In this document: positions 23,901 through 37,581 of the stretch, piece by piece
Numbering within the stretch: position 1 is the stretch's first letter
Layout of the letters: each line of letters starts with the position of its first letter
Source of the DNA: Mortierella alpina
Taxonomy: Eukaryota; Mortierellomycota; Mortierellomycetes; Mortierellales; Mortierellaceae
Direction: 5' to 3'
DNA length: 64,000 bases
Assembly: GCA_029449245.1 (NCBI GenBank)
Contig: JANATF010000014.1
Span: 996,501-1,060,500 of the forward strand
Position numbers and translations under genes: made by a program
Notes under the pieces: model-generated
Told to the model about the DNA's origin: nothing
Seen by the model: the letters and a program-made list of their open reading frames with translations, nothing else
The model's database searches: none

Positions 23901-24499
23901 CAGTGATAGTCGCTGGAGAAGGATCCCAGTCGTTCCGTCAGCGGTGCAACAAGCCCAGTCCGCTTGTCCTGGGCATGGGTCGAGGATGCTGGTGCGGAGA
24001 GGCTCTCGGTCGCGCCAGTGAGTCTTGTAGATGTGAACCGCTGACGTTTCCGGACAACAGACCTTGGACTACTGTTGTGGCTATTGTTGGTGCTGCTGAG
24101 GTTACTGTTGCTGGGGGTATCTTGAACTAATGTGCTAGTGCCATCGTGCAAAGTCAACGCACTGCTGCTGCTGCCAGCGACAGGTGCGACGCTGCCAAGG
24201 CTATTGTTCTGATGGCTGCTGCTGCCTCCGATGTCGACAGTGTCGGCGGCGGTGTCCATGTTGCTAGACATTCTGCTGAGGCTGCTGCTCGGGCGCAGGG
24301 GCGAGGGTCTTGGTATAGGGGAAGCGAGCGTGGTGAGGTTGGCGAGCGAGCTGTTCTGGCTGGCGGGCGGCGTAGGCATGCTGGCGGGCGGCATGTCCTC
24401 GCTGGAGATGGACAGGGTGTCTGAGGACGACGGGGATGGCGAGGAGGATGAGGACGGCGGTCGCTGGGGGATGTCTGGAGGGTTGCTTCCGTCGGCCAT
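20904..24499 (-). CDS. COP1: E3 ubiquitin ligase COP1 (RING, coiled coil, WD40)
   Basis: Nine exons: 24499-23901, 23643-23584, 23488-23394, 23264-23147, 23082-22938, 22806-22401, 22288-21910, 21789-21150 and 21032-20904; 856 residues. COP1 is the substrate receptor and RING subunit of an ubiquitin ligase degrading transcription factors; it is light-controlled in plants. Features: Ser/Pro-rich N-terminus; RING finger with CPICRALI, CGHSFCYLC and CPMCRSTL followed by FPNFL; coiled coil ([23 protein letters not shown]); and a seven-bladed WD40 propeller near-identical in style to the animal and plant protein, with [71 protein letters not shown] and INEKNFVGL-type blade (VNEKNFVGL here), ending IKVLELV. 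The exon 4 donor is ambiguous: the stronger GTGAGC site at 23153 breaks the frame, so GTGCGA is used. Start codon chosen at the first conserved-frame ATG (MADGSN). Confidence 0.95.
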
Positions 24500-25065
24500 G
24501 GATGGACACTGGCAGCGTGCGATGCTGAAGGGCTGGATTGGGGGACAGAAGAAACAAAAAAGGAGCGAAGCAAAGAGGCGTGCCAATATTGCACAAACTA
24601 GGCTCGCCTCGGGGTGACGTAAAAAAATATATATAACGCTTGCATGCTATGCCGCCATGCTGCTACTCCGGCTGCTGGCTGCTGCTCCTGCACCTTCATG
24701 GGCACAGTGTCGTCGCAGGAGAGTGTCGCACGAGAGTGCCGTAGGAGAGTGCCGTAGGAGAGCGTTGTCCCCTCGGCCTAGGGCTAGCCCGGGGGTGTGA
24801 GAGTGGCCAGCAGCTGCACACGATGCCATCTGCCATATGAAAAATGAAAAATGCAGGTCGCTGATCCACCCGCCTTTCATTTCCTTCTTTGGCCCTGTCC
24901 TGCTTGCCTTCTCGTTCCTTGTCGCGTTCATCGTCGCCCTCTCTTCTCCTGCGCGCCTCCCTCCTACGTCCTCCTTCTCCTTCGTTGTCGTCTTCTTCTT
25001 CCCCTCCAGCTCCTCGCTCTCGCTTGTGCCGCCACCCACACTCTTGCACACACCTACACACACCC
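24500..25065. promoter_or_regulatory. COP1 upstream region
   Basis: Upstream DNA of COP1, pyrimidine-rich near 24890-25060 on the plus strand. It is probably shared with a possible plus-strand gene starting at 25066. Several tandem GTGCCGTAGGAGA-like short repeats occur near 24730-24770. Confidence 0.45.
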
Positions 25066-25864
25066 ATGGCTTTTCGGTCCTCCGGAGCAGGCTGCTCGAG
25101 CAGCGAGAATGCAATGCGCCTCAGTCCAAAAGCACTCCAACCAGGACGCAGCCCTGCAGCCGGTAACAGCGACGGCGAAGCACCATTCTCCTCCTCTGCA
25201 TTCGCCTTTCATGACCTGCCTGGCCCATTCACTCACTTTAGCTTTTGTAGCTGCATTCCTCTAGGAGCGCCTCGGGAATGCTCAATCCTCGTCAGGCCTT
25301 TCCATGCGCACTGCAAGGCAGCCTATGACAGGAGGCAACCAACAGGGGTTTGTTCTCTTGCCTCTCTCGTTGTCTGTCTCTCACTCTCTCGATGTCTCTT
25401 TCGCCGCCAACTATCAAGCCATGGCATTCCTAACATGTTCTCTCAACCTAATGCAACTCACTCTGCTAGCACAGGGAACTTTTACCCGTCGGGAAACAAA
25501 AAAAAAAAAAAAAAAAAAAAAAAGTCGGCGCCCTGGCCATGGCGTATTGTCGACAAACAGAGAAACCACTCTCCTCATGCCCTGGGACTCTGCAGATCAA
25601 GATCTTGAAAGACTCAAAAGTCCGTAACAGCTGTCAAGATCGAACCGCACGGCCCAGGAGTATGGCATAGCCAGAGCCCCACTACAACGCAGCTCGTGGA
25701 GAAGGCTTGGGTTCTCGTCCTCAACGCATCCCATCTACATTACCGCCACGGTCCTCGACTTTCACCAGCACACAGCCTTCCACTCCAGCCAACGCGCGAC
25801 CAAAACCTGTCTTACACCCTGGACTTGCCTCGACTGACGCAGTAGGATCTGGATCGAGTTCATG
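25066..25864 (+). CDS. Possible small gene, unresolved
   Basis: An ATG at 25066 in a good context (CACCCATGG) follows a CT-rich upstream tract of the kind seen before real genes here. The frame reads MAFRSSGAGCSSSENA and stays open to 25608 through a 24-A run that would encode poly-Lys. Further downstream, frames such as WDSADQDLERLKS (about 25585) and STLPPRSSTFTSTQPS (about 25735, stop near 25864) have coding-like composition and could be later exons. I could not join them in phase with credible splice sites. No family is recognised. It may be a real short gene with the A-run inside an intron, or non-coding. Confidence 0.25.
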
Positions 25865-26476
25865 ATTAAAAAGTCGCACGCTCACTGACATCTGTGCGAC
25901 AAAGACGCCAAAATACCAGTTCATCAGATATCGTACAGTAGTCCATCGACCACAGAAGCATTGCCACAACCCTTCGTAATCCAGAGGACCCCACCATTGT
26001 TGCCTCAGCATCCCTCGCCCCTGCATCATGCCGGGATAGAAGGCGATATGGCGGCGGAAGAGGAAGGGGATCGGGATCAAGAATGGCGGGACAGCAAGTA
26101 AGGAAGATCCATTGGATCTGATTCAAGAAAACAGTTCGTGTAGAGAGGGTTTGTTTTATCATGAGGACAAGGCAGGAGATTCTATCTGGTCTATGGTACA
26201 GCAAGTGACGGGGACATGATGGTAGAAGGGTAGGTGGAAGGAGGGGGGTACAAGTACAGTTGCGCGCAGCGAGAGCAAACAAAAGGATAGCAGGACACAG
26301 GCACAAAAGGACAAAAGAACAAAAAAAAAAACTTGGCTGCTCAGGGTAAGAGGGGGTGGAGAATTAAAGGGTTCGTGCTGTAGGTCGGTATGCGCGAATG
26401 CGCGTTTTGCGCGCAACGGTGAGGTCGGAGGGAGTGGGAGAGGAAAGGGGGGTATATGCTATTCCTTTGGGCTTGG
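25865..26476. other. Intergenic, nothing recognised
   Basis: No gene is supported. The stretch includes a 10-A run near 26320 and purine-rich simple sequence around 26210-26330. It would hold the 3' UTR of the Gln-rich gene that ends at 26477. Confidence 0.5.
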
Positions 26477-27769
26477 TCATTGCGGAATCTCCAATTCTTT
26501 GGAATGGCGCAATGCCTCGACCCAGGCCTGCGTCTGGAGCTGCCGGCGCTTGTGCGACTGAAGCTCATCCAAGGCCTGGGCCTCGCGTGCGCGCTGCAGG
26601 AGACAGAATGCCTGGAAGATTCGATAGCGGTGCGTGTGCTCTTGGATCATGTGCTGCTGGAGCGCCATACTGTGCCTCAGCTGCCGCTTGTACTGCAGGT
26701 CTGCCTTGGGCCGTGGCACAATTGATGTGGTCGAGCTGGTCCACACCACCGAGCGCTCTTGCCTGGCCAACACAGTCTCCTTGATGGCGCAGTCTACTGT
26801 TTGCTCACCTGATGCTACGCCCGATTGGACTCGACTCCCGTTCGGCTCAGCCGCAGTGGTCTGGTTTGCGACTCGCGTCGTTGCGGTCGCTGCAGCTGAC
26901 TGCCGAAGACGCGCCTGATACTTGAGTCTTTGCTGGCGCTGCCTTCTGATGTGGACCAGGCTTGGGAGCACAATCTTGGCGAGTTCAGGGACGGAGGAGC
27001 GTCCTTGGGCATGTTGCAGAGGGGGCGTAGCAGGAGTTGCGGGACCGCCAAGAATCTGCTGCAGATCGAGGCGTGGTGGGGCTGCGGTGCGTGTGGGGAT
27101 GTGCATTGTGTTGGGGTCAATCTCTAATCGAGCCAGGTCGGTTTCATTCATCTCCGAGGCAAGCCGCTCGGTCGTGCCGTTTGTTGTGGTTGGGCTAGGC
27201 AACGGCTGCTTTTGCAGATTGCTGATCTTTTGCAGGTACTGGATCCTCTGAATCTGCCGGGCGTGGTGAAGCGTCTGTGCCTCGAGCATCCGCTGCGCTA
27301 GATGGAACCGCTTTACAGAGTGCAGGGTCTGATGCTGGTGCTGTGCGGTCCGGCCTTGTTGATGCTGCAACTGCAGCAGCTCAATGTCGCGAAGGCGCTG
27401 GCAGTGCATGATCTGCAGCTGTCTATAGTACTCTAGTTGTGTGGCGAGCTGTTGCTGGTGTTTTTGGATAGCGTCTGGGCTGGGCAGATGAAGAGGATGC
27501 TCGGGCCTGGCAAGCTGAGCTCGGATCTGCTGTTGATGTTGTTGGTGCAAGTTGACACTAGATTGCAGTTGTTGCTCTGCCGACACTCCATGTGCTGCCC
27601 TTGGCACAAGAACCTCACATTGGTTTGTACTGGGTGAAGGGGGGGCCGAAGAGAGCACAGGGGATATGGGAGACATGATTGAGCAAGGGGGCGATGGCGA
27701 TGGCGTAGGGCGTTCGTGAAGGGGAAGGATCAAGAGCGACGTATTCTCTGTCAAGTGGTGGCTTCCCAT
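26477..27769 (-). CDS. Gln/His-rich coiled-coil protein of unknown function
   Basis: A single uninterrupted frame of 430 residues, unusual here where most genes have introns. No known domain is recognised. The sequence is dominated by Gln, His, Leu and Arg in helical patterns: QQHQQQIRAQLA, QKHQQQLATQLEYYRQLQ, LLQLQHQQGRTAQHQH, then a second helical block HIRRQRQQRLKYQARLR and a third near the C-terminus (MALQQHMIQEHTHRYRIF). Spacers are Pro/Ser/Thr-rich. This resembles transcriptional co-regulator or scaffold low-complexity proteins, but composition alone cannot assign a role. The long clean frame with patterned heptads argues that it is a real gene. The start could also be the internal Met at residue 32. 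Confidence 0.6.
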   Translation of the reverse strand: MGSHHLTENTSLLILPLHERPTPSPSPPCSIMSPISPVLSSAPPSPSTNQCEVLVPRAAHGVSAEQQLQSSVNLHQQHQQQIRAQLARPEHPLHLPSPDAIQKHQQQLATQLEYYRQLQIMHCQRLRDIELLQLQHQQGRTAQHQHQTLHSVKRFHLAQRMLEAQTLHHARQIQRIQYLQKISNLQKQPLPSPTTTNGTTERLASEMNETDLARLEIDPNTMHIPTRTAAPPRLDLQQILGGPATPATPPLQHAQGRSSVPELAKIVLPSLVHIRRQRQQRLKYQARLRQSAAATATTRVANQTTAAEPNGSRVQSGVASGEQTVDCAIKETVLARQERSVVWTSSTTSIVPRPKADLQYKRQLRHSMALQQHMIQEHTHRYRIFQAFCLLQRAREAQALDELQSHKRRQLQTQAWVEALRHSKELEIPQ

Positions 27770-30304
27770 GATCTGAAGAAGTGGAGAATGAAAAAAGAGG
27801 TGGGTTAGAGATAATGGTGCGAATGAGAGAGAGAGGTGAAAACGGACGACTTTGCGGGCAATGATGGTAATGGTGGCATTTTAAGGCCTTGGCCTCAGCC
27901 TCGGTTTTGGCTCAGACCGAGCATGGGAAACAGACGTGGAACAACAATGTGGACCTGAGAAGGGAGCCAAGACGGGGGCTGTGCTGGGAGGAGGCAGAAA
28001 GCGAGGGCTGCGCGCTCTTGTGACGAGGTGAACTCCTTTTTGGCACTGCCAAACCTCAGAGCCGAAAGTATATCTGGAAGAGATGCTCAATAGAGTGCTC
28101 ACGCAATGGATGTGGATATGGTATTTGGATATGGATGTGGATGTGGAACTGTCGAAATAGATCGGCTGTGGACTGAGAGGGTTCTCGTTGTACGACTACG
28201 ACGTGCCATTCAACGGCCGCTGCATCATCGACAGGGCGAAGGCTGAGGCAGGGACAGCTCATAGAGAAAGAGAAGAAGGGGAGCAGGCGGTGGTGTGAAG
28301 GTTTGCCGAAGATGCAGAATGTTGGCGAAGCTACCGAGGAGTGAGCCAATGTGCACATCGTGCATGCTATGTAACGAGGGGAGGGTGAATCTTTTGTTAC
28401 CTTGGGCGGAATCCGTTTGGCTGTGTGCCTGAGTGACGAGTGAGTAGGCTGTTAAGGCTAGCAAGGCAAAACAAAGGCGAGAGAGGCAAGCAGGAATCGA
28501 GCAGAGCGAGCGGACGAGAGTGCAAGTGCTCGAGGAGCGCGGGGGAGGCAGGAGGAGGAGGCGAAGACTGATGCCGAGAGGGATGGCGTGGGGAAAGAGG
28601 GGACAAAAATGAGAGAGAGAGAGAGAGAGAGAGGCAAGAGAGAGAAGAGATGAAGAGCGAGAAGAGAGTGAAGAAAGTGAAGGGCGAGAAGAGAATGGGA
28701 AGAAAGCAAGAAGAGAGTGAAGAGAATGGAGAAAGCAAGAAGAGGGTGCAGAGCAACAAGAAGAGCAGCAACAAGCGCAAGAAGAAGAGCAAGAACAAGT
28801 GCTGGGTGCCAAGAGTCCAAGAGAGACCAAGTATTTGTATTTTTTTTATCCCTCTTGCGGTGGCCCATGGCCCTGCATGTCCTTTGTGTTTGTATGTTGT
28901 TTCCTATGGATCGCCATATGGGATCACGCAGCAGGGTGCGAGACCAGCGAGCCGCATCGAATCAGATCGGATCTGTCGAGCGATGAAGTGCGATGCGCCA
29001 TGGACAGCGAGGCCTTTTGTTTGTAGCTCGGTCTGTAGCCCTGGGCACAAGCGACAAGCGGCAGCAGGATGCAGCATGGTCCAAAGCGGCCCTTTATTTT
29101 CCATTTGTTTTGTTGTTTTGGACCACACGCGGTTGGAACACTGTGGAGTTTGAACTGACCAGAACTCTAAAGTCCTCTCAGCGCCTTTATTGAATATGAC
29201 CCAGTACTCTAGTGCTCCCCCTTTTCCGATTCAGCGCTTGCTTTTTTTTATTCACGTATGTGATGCACAGAGTTGGAGAGCCGATGGGTTATGACGCTGC
29301 ATGGGCTTTGGATCACATTGCATAGGGTGGTCTGTCCGCCAACACCGCGGCCTCACAGTCGCTGCAGCCTGTGCCGTAATCCGTAGCACCCGAAACAAAG
29401 ACCCGGCATGGTCTATTCTTTTCATGCCGCTGTCTGTGAATTGCCGCACATATGCAACTGGATTCTAGCGCATGCATAAGCGCAGAAGATGAAAAAAAAG
29501 AACATGCAAAAAACCACAGAACAGGTGAGCACAGATGGAACCATTGGCCCGGATCAGAAAACAGCTGGATGGACATTTGTGTTTGGCATCCAAACTTGCT
29601 TATGCTAGTGAGCAACTCATAAGCGGAGGATAATGGAGTGCGTCGATAGAGCGGCGGACTTGCCGTTACACAGTGTTACTACAGTCAGCACGGGGCGGGA
29701 AAAGTGCTTGATCGATCCACACACAAAGGGCTCACACCAAGGAAGAGAAGCATGAGGGATCTGGTCTGTCCCGATCTGCTGGACACCCCTCGGACCCTGG
29801 ATTTGAATCCCGCTTGCTGACATTATTTACTCAGTGTGCCAGTGTGCGGTGCGAGTAGTGACAACCAAGGCTATTTTTGGGACGAGCAGACGTTGTGGCC
29901 GTCCACTGTAGGTTCATCAGATCAGGTCAAATCTACCGTTCTCCGAGGAATGCCAGCAAGTGCAGTCCTGGCAGGTGAGCCAGGCGCCAGCAACGAGGGA
30001 GAGGGGCGCTGGATCGTGAACAGCGGATAGAAGCACAGAGAGCGACTGAGCGCTATCGCGTGCAGCCATTCCGTCTTGAACTTGGTCTGATTGACGAGGC
30101 GACTAATCCTCAAACATTTCCCTGCGCAAGATCAGACAGCAGGAAACCATTTAAGTGTGGATCGTCCCACGTCTCACTCGACAACACTGTCAATCTCTTT
30201 CTCAACGGCTTGATCGACTGCCCATTGCAAGCACACGCATCCTTTACACTTTGTTTTTCAAACTCTCGTCTGATTCCCTCAGCTGTATCGCTCCATAAAG
30301 CAAC
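27770..30304. other. 2.5 kb intergenic region
   Basis: No gene is supported. Positions 28611-28642 are a (GA)n microsatellite inside a wider GA-rich tract (28500-28800) that makes spurious Ser/Leu- or Lys/Glu-rich frames. From 28800 to 30300 the composition is mixed, with stops in all frames. The segment 29684-29821 begins and ends with complementary heptamers (GTCAGCA / TGCTGAC) but does not fold as a tRNA. The MscL promoter should lie just before 30305. Confidence 0.5.
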
Positions 30305-31506
30305 ATGCCAGTACTACAATCGGTTAACAGTGGCATTCATGGTGAGATGTGCAACATAGGACGCTTTTTTTTTTTTTTTTTTTTGGAGGCATGAATCAAG
30401 CTTGCTAATGCGCTGCGTGTGCATTGGATCCCACAGGAGCTACCACCCTGAGTCAGGGCGTGTTCGTCAAGAGCAAGGGCTTTTTTCAGGAGTTCAAGGA
30501 CTTCATAAGCAAAGGGCATGCTTTTGACTTGGCAGTGGCTTTCATCCTGTCGACTGCTCTGTCCGCAGTTATCAGGTCTCTGTAGGTCAACGCGTCGTTT
30601 ATGCCTTCACTCGGATGTGCCAAGCTGAATGCCGTGACTTACATGATATTCTTCAGCGTCGAGGACATTATCACGCCCCTCTTTGGCCTTGGCAACAACC
30701 GCAACTTGGACGAGATGTTTATTGTCCTGAGATGTGGAAGAGAAGTCAAGTCTTGCAACTACCCAACACGAGCAGTGGCACAGCTTGATGGAGCAGGTAG
30801 CCATTGCACTCATTCTGTTTGCTCATTCCATTTCAAAGCCTGTTACGAACCTCTTTCACGCTGATCCATTTTCCTCTTTTATGCCATGGGTAATAGTCAC
30901 CTGGAACTGGGGCCGCTTCATCAATACCATCATCTATCTGCTTCTCGTCGGTCTCTTTCTCTTTCTCATCATCAAACGTAAGGCTGCAAACACAGAGCGA
31001 TGCTCCATGGGTCATCTCCACCCCCATGATCCTACTCCCTACACTAACGCGATATTGTTCTAGTCTATTATGTCTTGAGGCGCAAGCAGCAGGTCAAGGA
31101 CAAACTTTGCCAGTTTTGCCTGAAGGATGTGAACGGAGAAGCTGTGCGCTGTCCCTTTTGCAGCTCATGGCTGGACCAGGATGTCCGGCGCAAGGTTGAC
31201 GGCGACTTTTTCCCCAATTCGGGCCCAGGAGTTACCTACAGCAACATGTCCAACACCACATTTGGCACTCAGAATGCCCTGCTGAGAGAAAAGAACTCGA
31301 TGGACGTGCTGAGGGATGGCACCTCTGTCGGAACCACAGCCGGCGTGGCTGCAGGTGCGGGTGTTACGAGGAACGCATACGCCGCCAATACTGCAGTACA
31401 GCCGACTGTGGGCGCTAGTGGCATTTCCTCAGACCCCGGTCTGGTTGCAGATATGGACGCGACAGGTAACACCTATAGTACGGGCATCCGACCTGAGCGC
31501 GGATGA
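30305..31506 (+). CDS. Large-conductance mechanosensitive channel MscL with C-terminal zinc ribbon
   Basis: Exons 30305-30341, 30437-30581, 30657-30796, 30897-30977 and 31064-31506 encode 281 residues. MscL forms a pentameric pore that opens under membrane tension and releases solutes on hypo-osmotic shock. Visible features are the amphipathic N-terminal helix (GFFQEFKDFISKG), TM1 (FDLAVAFILSTALSAVIRSL) running into VEDIITPLFGL, the periplasmic-type loop, and TM2 (NTIIYLLLVGLFLFLIIK). A zinc-ribbon-like CQFC...CPFC pair follows, as in some bacterial MscL proteins. The last 120 residues are Ala/Gly/Thr/Ser-rich and unrelated to bacterial homologues. The first exon is only 37 nt, and its intron holds a T20 run. 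Five exons argue against recent bacterial contamination; a bacterial origin of the family is likely. Confidence 0.93.
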
Positions 31507-31889
31507 AGGGTGTCTGAGGTGTTGCAGAGCGAATAAAAGCGCTAGTCCATATCAGATGTATCAGGTGATACCTTGACGCTGTTCCGCCCTTGTCTCCGAC
31601 ACACCTTTTTCTTGTTCAACTGCCACCCACGAGAATCATCCACCTGCTCCTGTTCAATCATCCCTGTTGCAATCCTCCTGCAGTCGACACTGCTGCTGCG
31701 CACGTTCACGCACACGCACCCCGCCTTGCACCCGCGTCGGATATCTACACACACACACACACAGACACTCTCGCGCTTGCTCGCTCTCTCTCTTCTCGTT
31801 CACACACTCCTCTAAGCATCAACGCATCCACGCATCCACATATCACCGACGCACGCGCATTAGATCCAGCCTCACTTCAACAGCATCTA
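31507..31889. promoter_or_regulatory. MscL 3' flank and YME1 upstream region
   Basis: Pyrimidine-rich DNA with a CA microsatellite (about 31750-31763) and CTCTC tracts leading up to the start at 31890. No further gene is visible. Confidence 0.5.
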
Positions 31890-35085
<3,196 letters not shown>

Positions 35086-35402
35086 GTGGACCACACTGCC
35101 TTCTTCACCTCGACTTCTTGAGAGTTTTTTTTTTTTCTTTTTCTTCGACGTGTGATATTTTCTAGACAGCGAGTACGGACAGGAGAGTAAATAATTCTTC
35201 AACTTGAACACCCTCGCTGCCCTCATGAACGTCGAGCTTATGGTGAACAAAAGACTGCTGCCAAAATGCCATCAAAGGCGAAGGACAGGGTGTCGCATTG
35301 TTAGATTCGCGGCCTTTTCTATTGTAGTAGGGGTTGGTGGTGTAAAAGTACATGATGATATGGATCCATGGGTATGCAGAAGCTAAATACTATATGCGGC
35401 GT
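35086..35402. other. Convergent 3' region (YME1 / SYS1)
   Basis: A 317 bp gap between convergent genes. It contains a T-rich stretch (about 35127-35145) just after the YME1 stop, probably in the 3' UTR. No gene is visible. Confidence 0.5.
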
Positions 35403-36458
35403 CTATCGAGTATCAGAGTCCGAGATGGGTACCATCTCGTAACGATCCGAGGTCCTCTGGCGTCCTTGCTTCTGGTTACCAAGGATGCTGGAGCGAATGG
35501 CTGGCGAGAACGCACCCCGCAGAACACCATTGTCTTCACTGGACCGTGCTTTCTGAGGTGTGGCTCTTGAGGAACTGCCCATGGTTGCAATGGGAGGCAA
35601 GTCAGAAATGGTTGGGTCAAAGACCTCCATCAATAAACCAGTGGATTCCTCATTCGCATTGCTCGTCATGTTGTTGCTACTGCTGTTGGTATTGTTGCTG
35701 TTGCTGTTGCCACTGCCGTTGGTGCTGACTTGATTGTTGGCATGGCTGCTGTTCCCGTTGCTGCTAGATCCAGTCTGACCGCCGCCGAGAAGAATGGGCT
35801 CCATCTCCTGTTGCATGCACACATACTCTCCTCCAAAGATCATGATGCCGCAGGTGGTTCCATTCAACGCCCACCAGAGAAAACTTGTCGGCACGTGGTC
35901 CGAGTAGAGTGTTGTCATGAACACATGGTAGAGCAGTAATGTGAGCGAGAAGTCGAGCACCAGACGAGCACGGGAGACGATCTTGAGAAGCAAGAAAACT
36001 CTATAGACAGTCAACACAGTATCAGCGCAGATTCTTTGTCTTTGACAAAGCAGCCTGGGTAGGATGGGCAAGTAGAAAGAACTTACCCGACAGCCGAGTT
36101 TAGTAGCCATGCGAGACCCAGAAGCATGCCTTGGGCATTGTCGGCTCGAATTTCACGGTAGTTGAGGATGGCATCGAGGGTGATGTCGGCTCCTGAGATG
36201 GAGGAGAAGGCGTAAATGATGGTGGCGACAGAGACGTACCAGATGGACTGGAGACACACTATCTGGGACTGAAAGAGACAGAGAGAGGAAAGGAAGGAAA
36301 GAACGAGCGGGCAAAAGGGGCTCTGGCGATGAGTCCTTGTTCTTGGCCTCTGCCTGTCTACAATGGTTGCTTGACAGAGGAGCCAGCGTGCAAACACGTA
36401 CCAGGATGAGAACGGGATCCCACTGTGTGGCTCTAAAGGACGAGCTGGTCGAGGCCAT
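35403..36458 (-). CDS. SYS1: Golgi Arl-targeting membrane protein Sys1 with Asn/Ser-rich tail
   Basis: Exons 36458-36402, 36268-36087 and 36000-35403 encode 278 residues. Sys1 is a four-span trans-Golgi protein that recruits the Arl3 (ARFRP1) GTPase, which in turn recruits Arl1 and GRIP-domain tethers. Matching features are TQWDPVLIL followed by SQIVCLQSIWYVSV, SRARLVLDFSLTLLLYH, and SFLWWALNGTTCGIMIFG then EYVCMQQEMEPI. Typical Sys1 proteins stop close to this last motif at about 155-205 residues; this one adds roughly 120 residues of Asn/Ser-rich low complexity (SNSNNTNSSSNN) and a basic tail. The extension could be cytosolic and disordered. The start is the first Met of the conserved N-terminus. 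Confidence 0.9.
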
Positions 36459-36842
36459 AGACGGATGGCGCGCTATGGAGGGTCTTGGAGGATGCTGGGG
36501 ATGGTTGTTGCTGAGGATGTGGGCGAGCTTTGCAAGGTGAACGTGGTCGAGTTGATTGCAGTTGAATCAGCTTGAATGCAAAGAAGAGTGCGTCGAGTTG
36601 GGCGTGGCGTGGCTTGGCTCGCCATGAGCTTGGCCCATATGAAGTCGATGATAACTCGTGGCATAGCTGTGACGAAAAGAAAATGTCCATAGAACATCAA
36701 GTTTTACTATTGACACTGGTTCGCTGTGAGCACAGTATTCGCTAATAGTGTCATGGCCAGAGACGAGCAGGTGCTAGAAAGGTTGTGTGGGTTGAGGAGA
36801 AAAGGTCCTGCTAGAGCTTCTCAAACTGCCAGGAAGGTCCAT
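36459..36842. other. Intergenic (UPF0045 3' flank / SYS1 upstream)
   Basis: A 384 bp gap between two minus-strand genes. No ORF with recognisable content is present. It should hold the SYS1 promoter. Confidence 0.45.
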
Positions 36843-37581
36843 TTACGTCTGTCGAGTTGGCGGAGTCATCTTGTAGTTCTCCCTCCCGGTATCGATGCGG
36901 ACACTGCACGGAATGAGAGTGAGTGAGTATGAGGGTTAGCGAGCGAGTAAGTAGATGTTGCTGAGAAAAAAAACTACCTCCGTCGCAGTTTTTACATACT
37001 TGGACACGATGCGGCTGGATCCCAGAGCATGGGCTGCTTCATGACAGGATTTGATTGCGTACATGATAGCCATGGTGTCGCCCACCATGGTCTGTTTGGT
37101 CATACGCGTAAGCCTTTTGTCTCGCTGCGTATATCACAAACTCACTCTGCATGGAGAAGCGCCAGCTATCTATCTTACCGTGCCATGTTCGTGAACCTTG
37201 TATTCGAGGCCTAGAGTGGTTTGGCTATATAGGTAAGCGTACAAGATTCGCGTCGCGGTTACCTCCGTAGTGTCATAGCGAGAGCGTGAAAGACAACTTA
37301 CCGCAGTGCTTGAGTACCTTCTCGACTTCATCAATATAGCTCGAGAACGGGATCGTGGTGCCTAGAGGATAAAGCGCAAAGTCGGCGAAGCACTGGAGCA
37401 TCGACTCGGTCTTGCTCGGAAGCCCCTCTTCACGCGCCTGCTTCTCCTCTTGAGACTGGCGAGTCTGCGGCGCGTCTGCAGTTCCCAGAGAGACTTCAGA
37501 GAGCTTTTGGCCGAGAGCCTCTTGTTGGATGTCGGCCACGTCGGTCAAGGGGGAGGACGCCATCTGGCCTTGCTGTGTCAT
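36843..37581 (-). CDS. UPF0045 / Ecm15-like thiamine-binding-fold protein
   Basis: Exons 37581-37302, 37210-37179, 37091-37000 and 36903-36843 give 154 residues. The family (yeast Ecm15, archaeal MTH1187) has a ferredoxin-like fold forming tetramers, and some members bind thiamine; the cellular role is poorly defined. Conserved stretches are CFADFALYPLGTT, SSYIDEVEKVLKHCG, LEYKVHEHGT, AIKSCHEAAHALG and VRIDTGRE near the C-terminus. A 55-residue Gln/Glu/Ser-rich N-terminal extension precedes the domain. The segment TMVGDTMAIMY replaces the usual VEGEWD-type loop that contributes to the ligand site, so ligand binding may differ. Exon 2 is only 32 nt. The start may instead be Met7 (MASSPL). Confidence 0.82.

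Noticed and set aside
25499-25522. Poly-A tail of a retroposed transcript
   Set aside because: No upstream processed gene copy and no flanking duplication could be seen; similar runs occur inside introns.
28225-28868. Ser/Leu/Cys-rich frames on the minus strand
   Set aside because: Produced by GA-rich low complexity including a (GA)n microsatellite; no conserved motif or splice structure.
29684-29821. tRNA-like segment (GTCAGCA...TGCTGAC with a TTTGAATCC stretch)
   Set aside because: The outer 7 bp pair and a B-box-like stretch exist, but no D arm, anticodon arm or T stem can be folded and the length is 138 nt.
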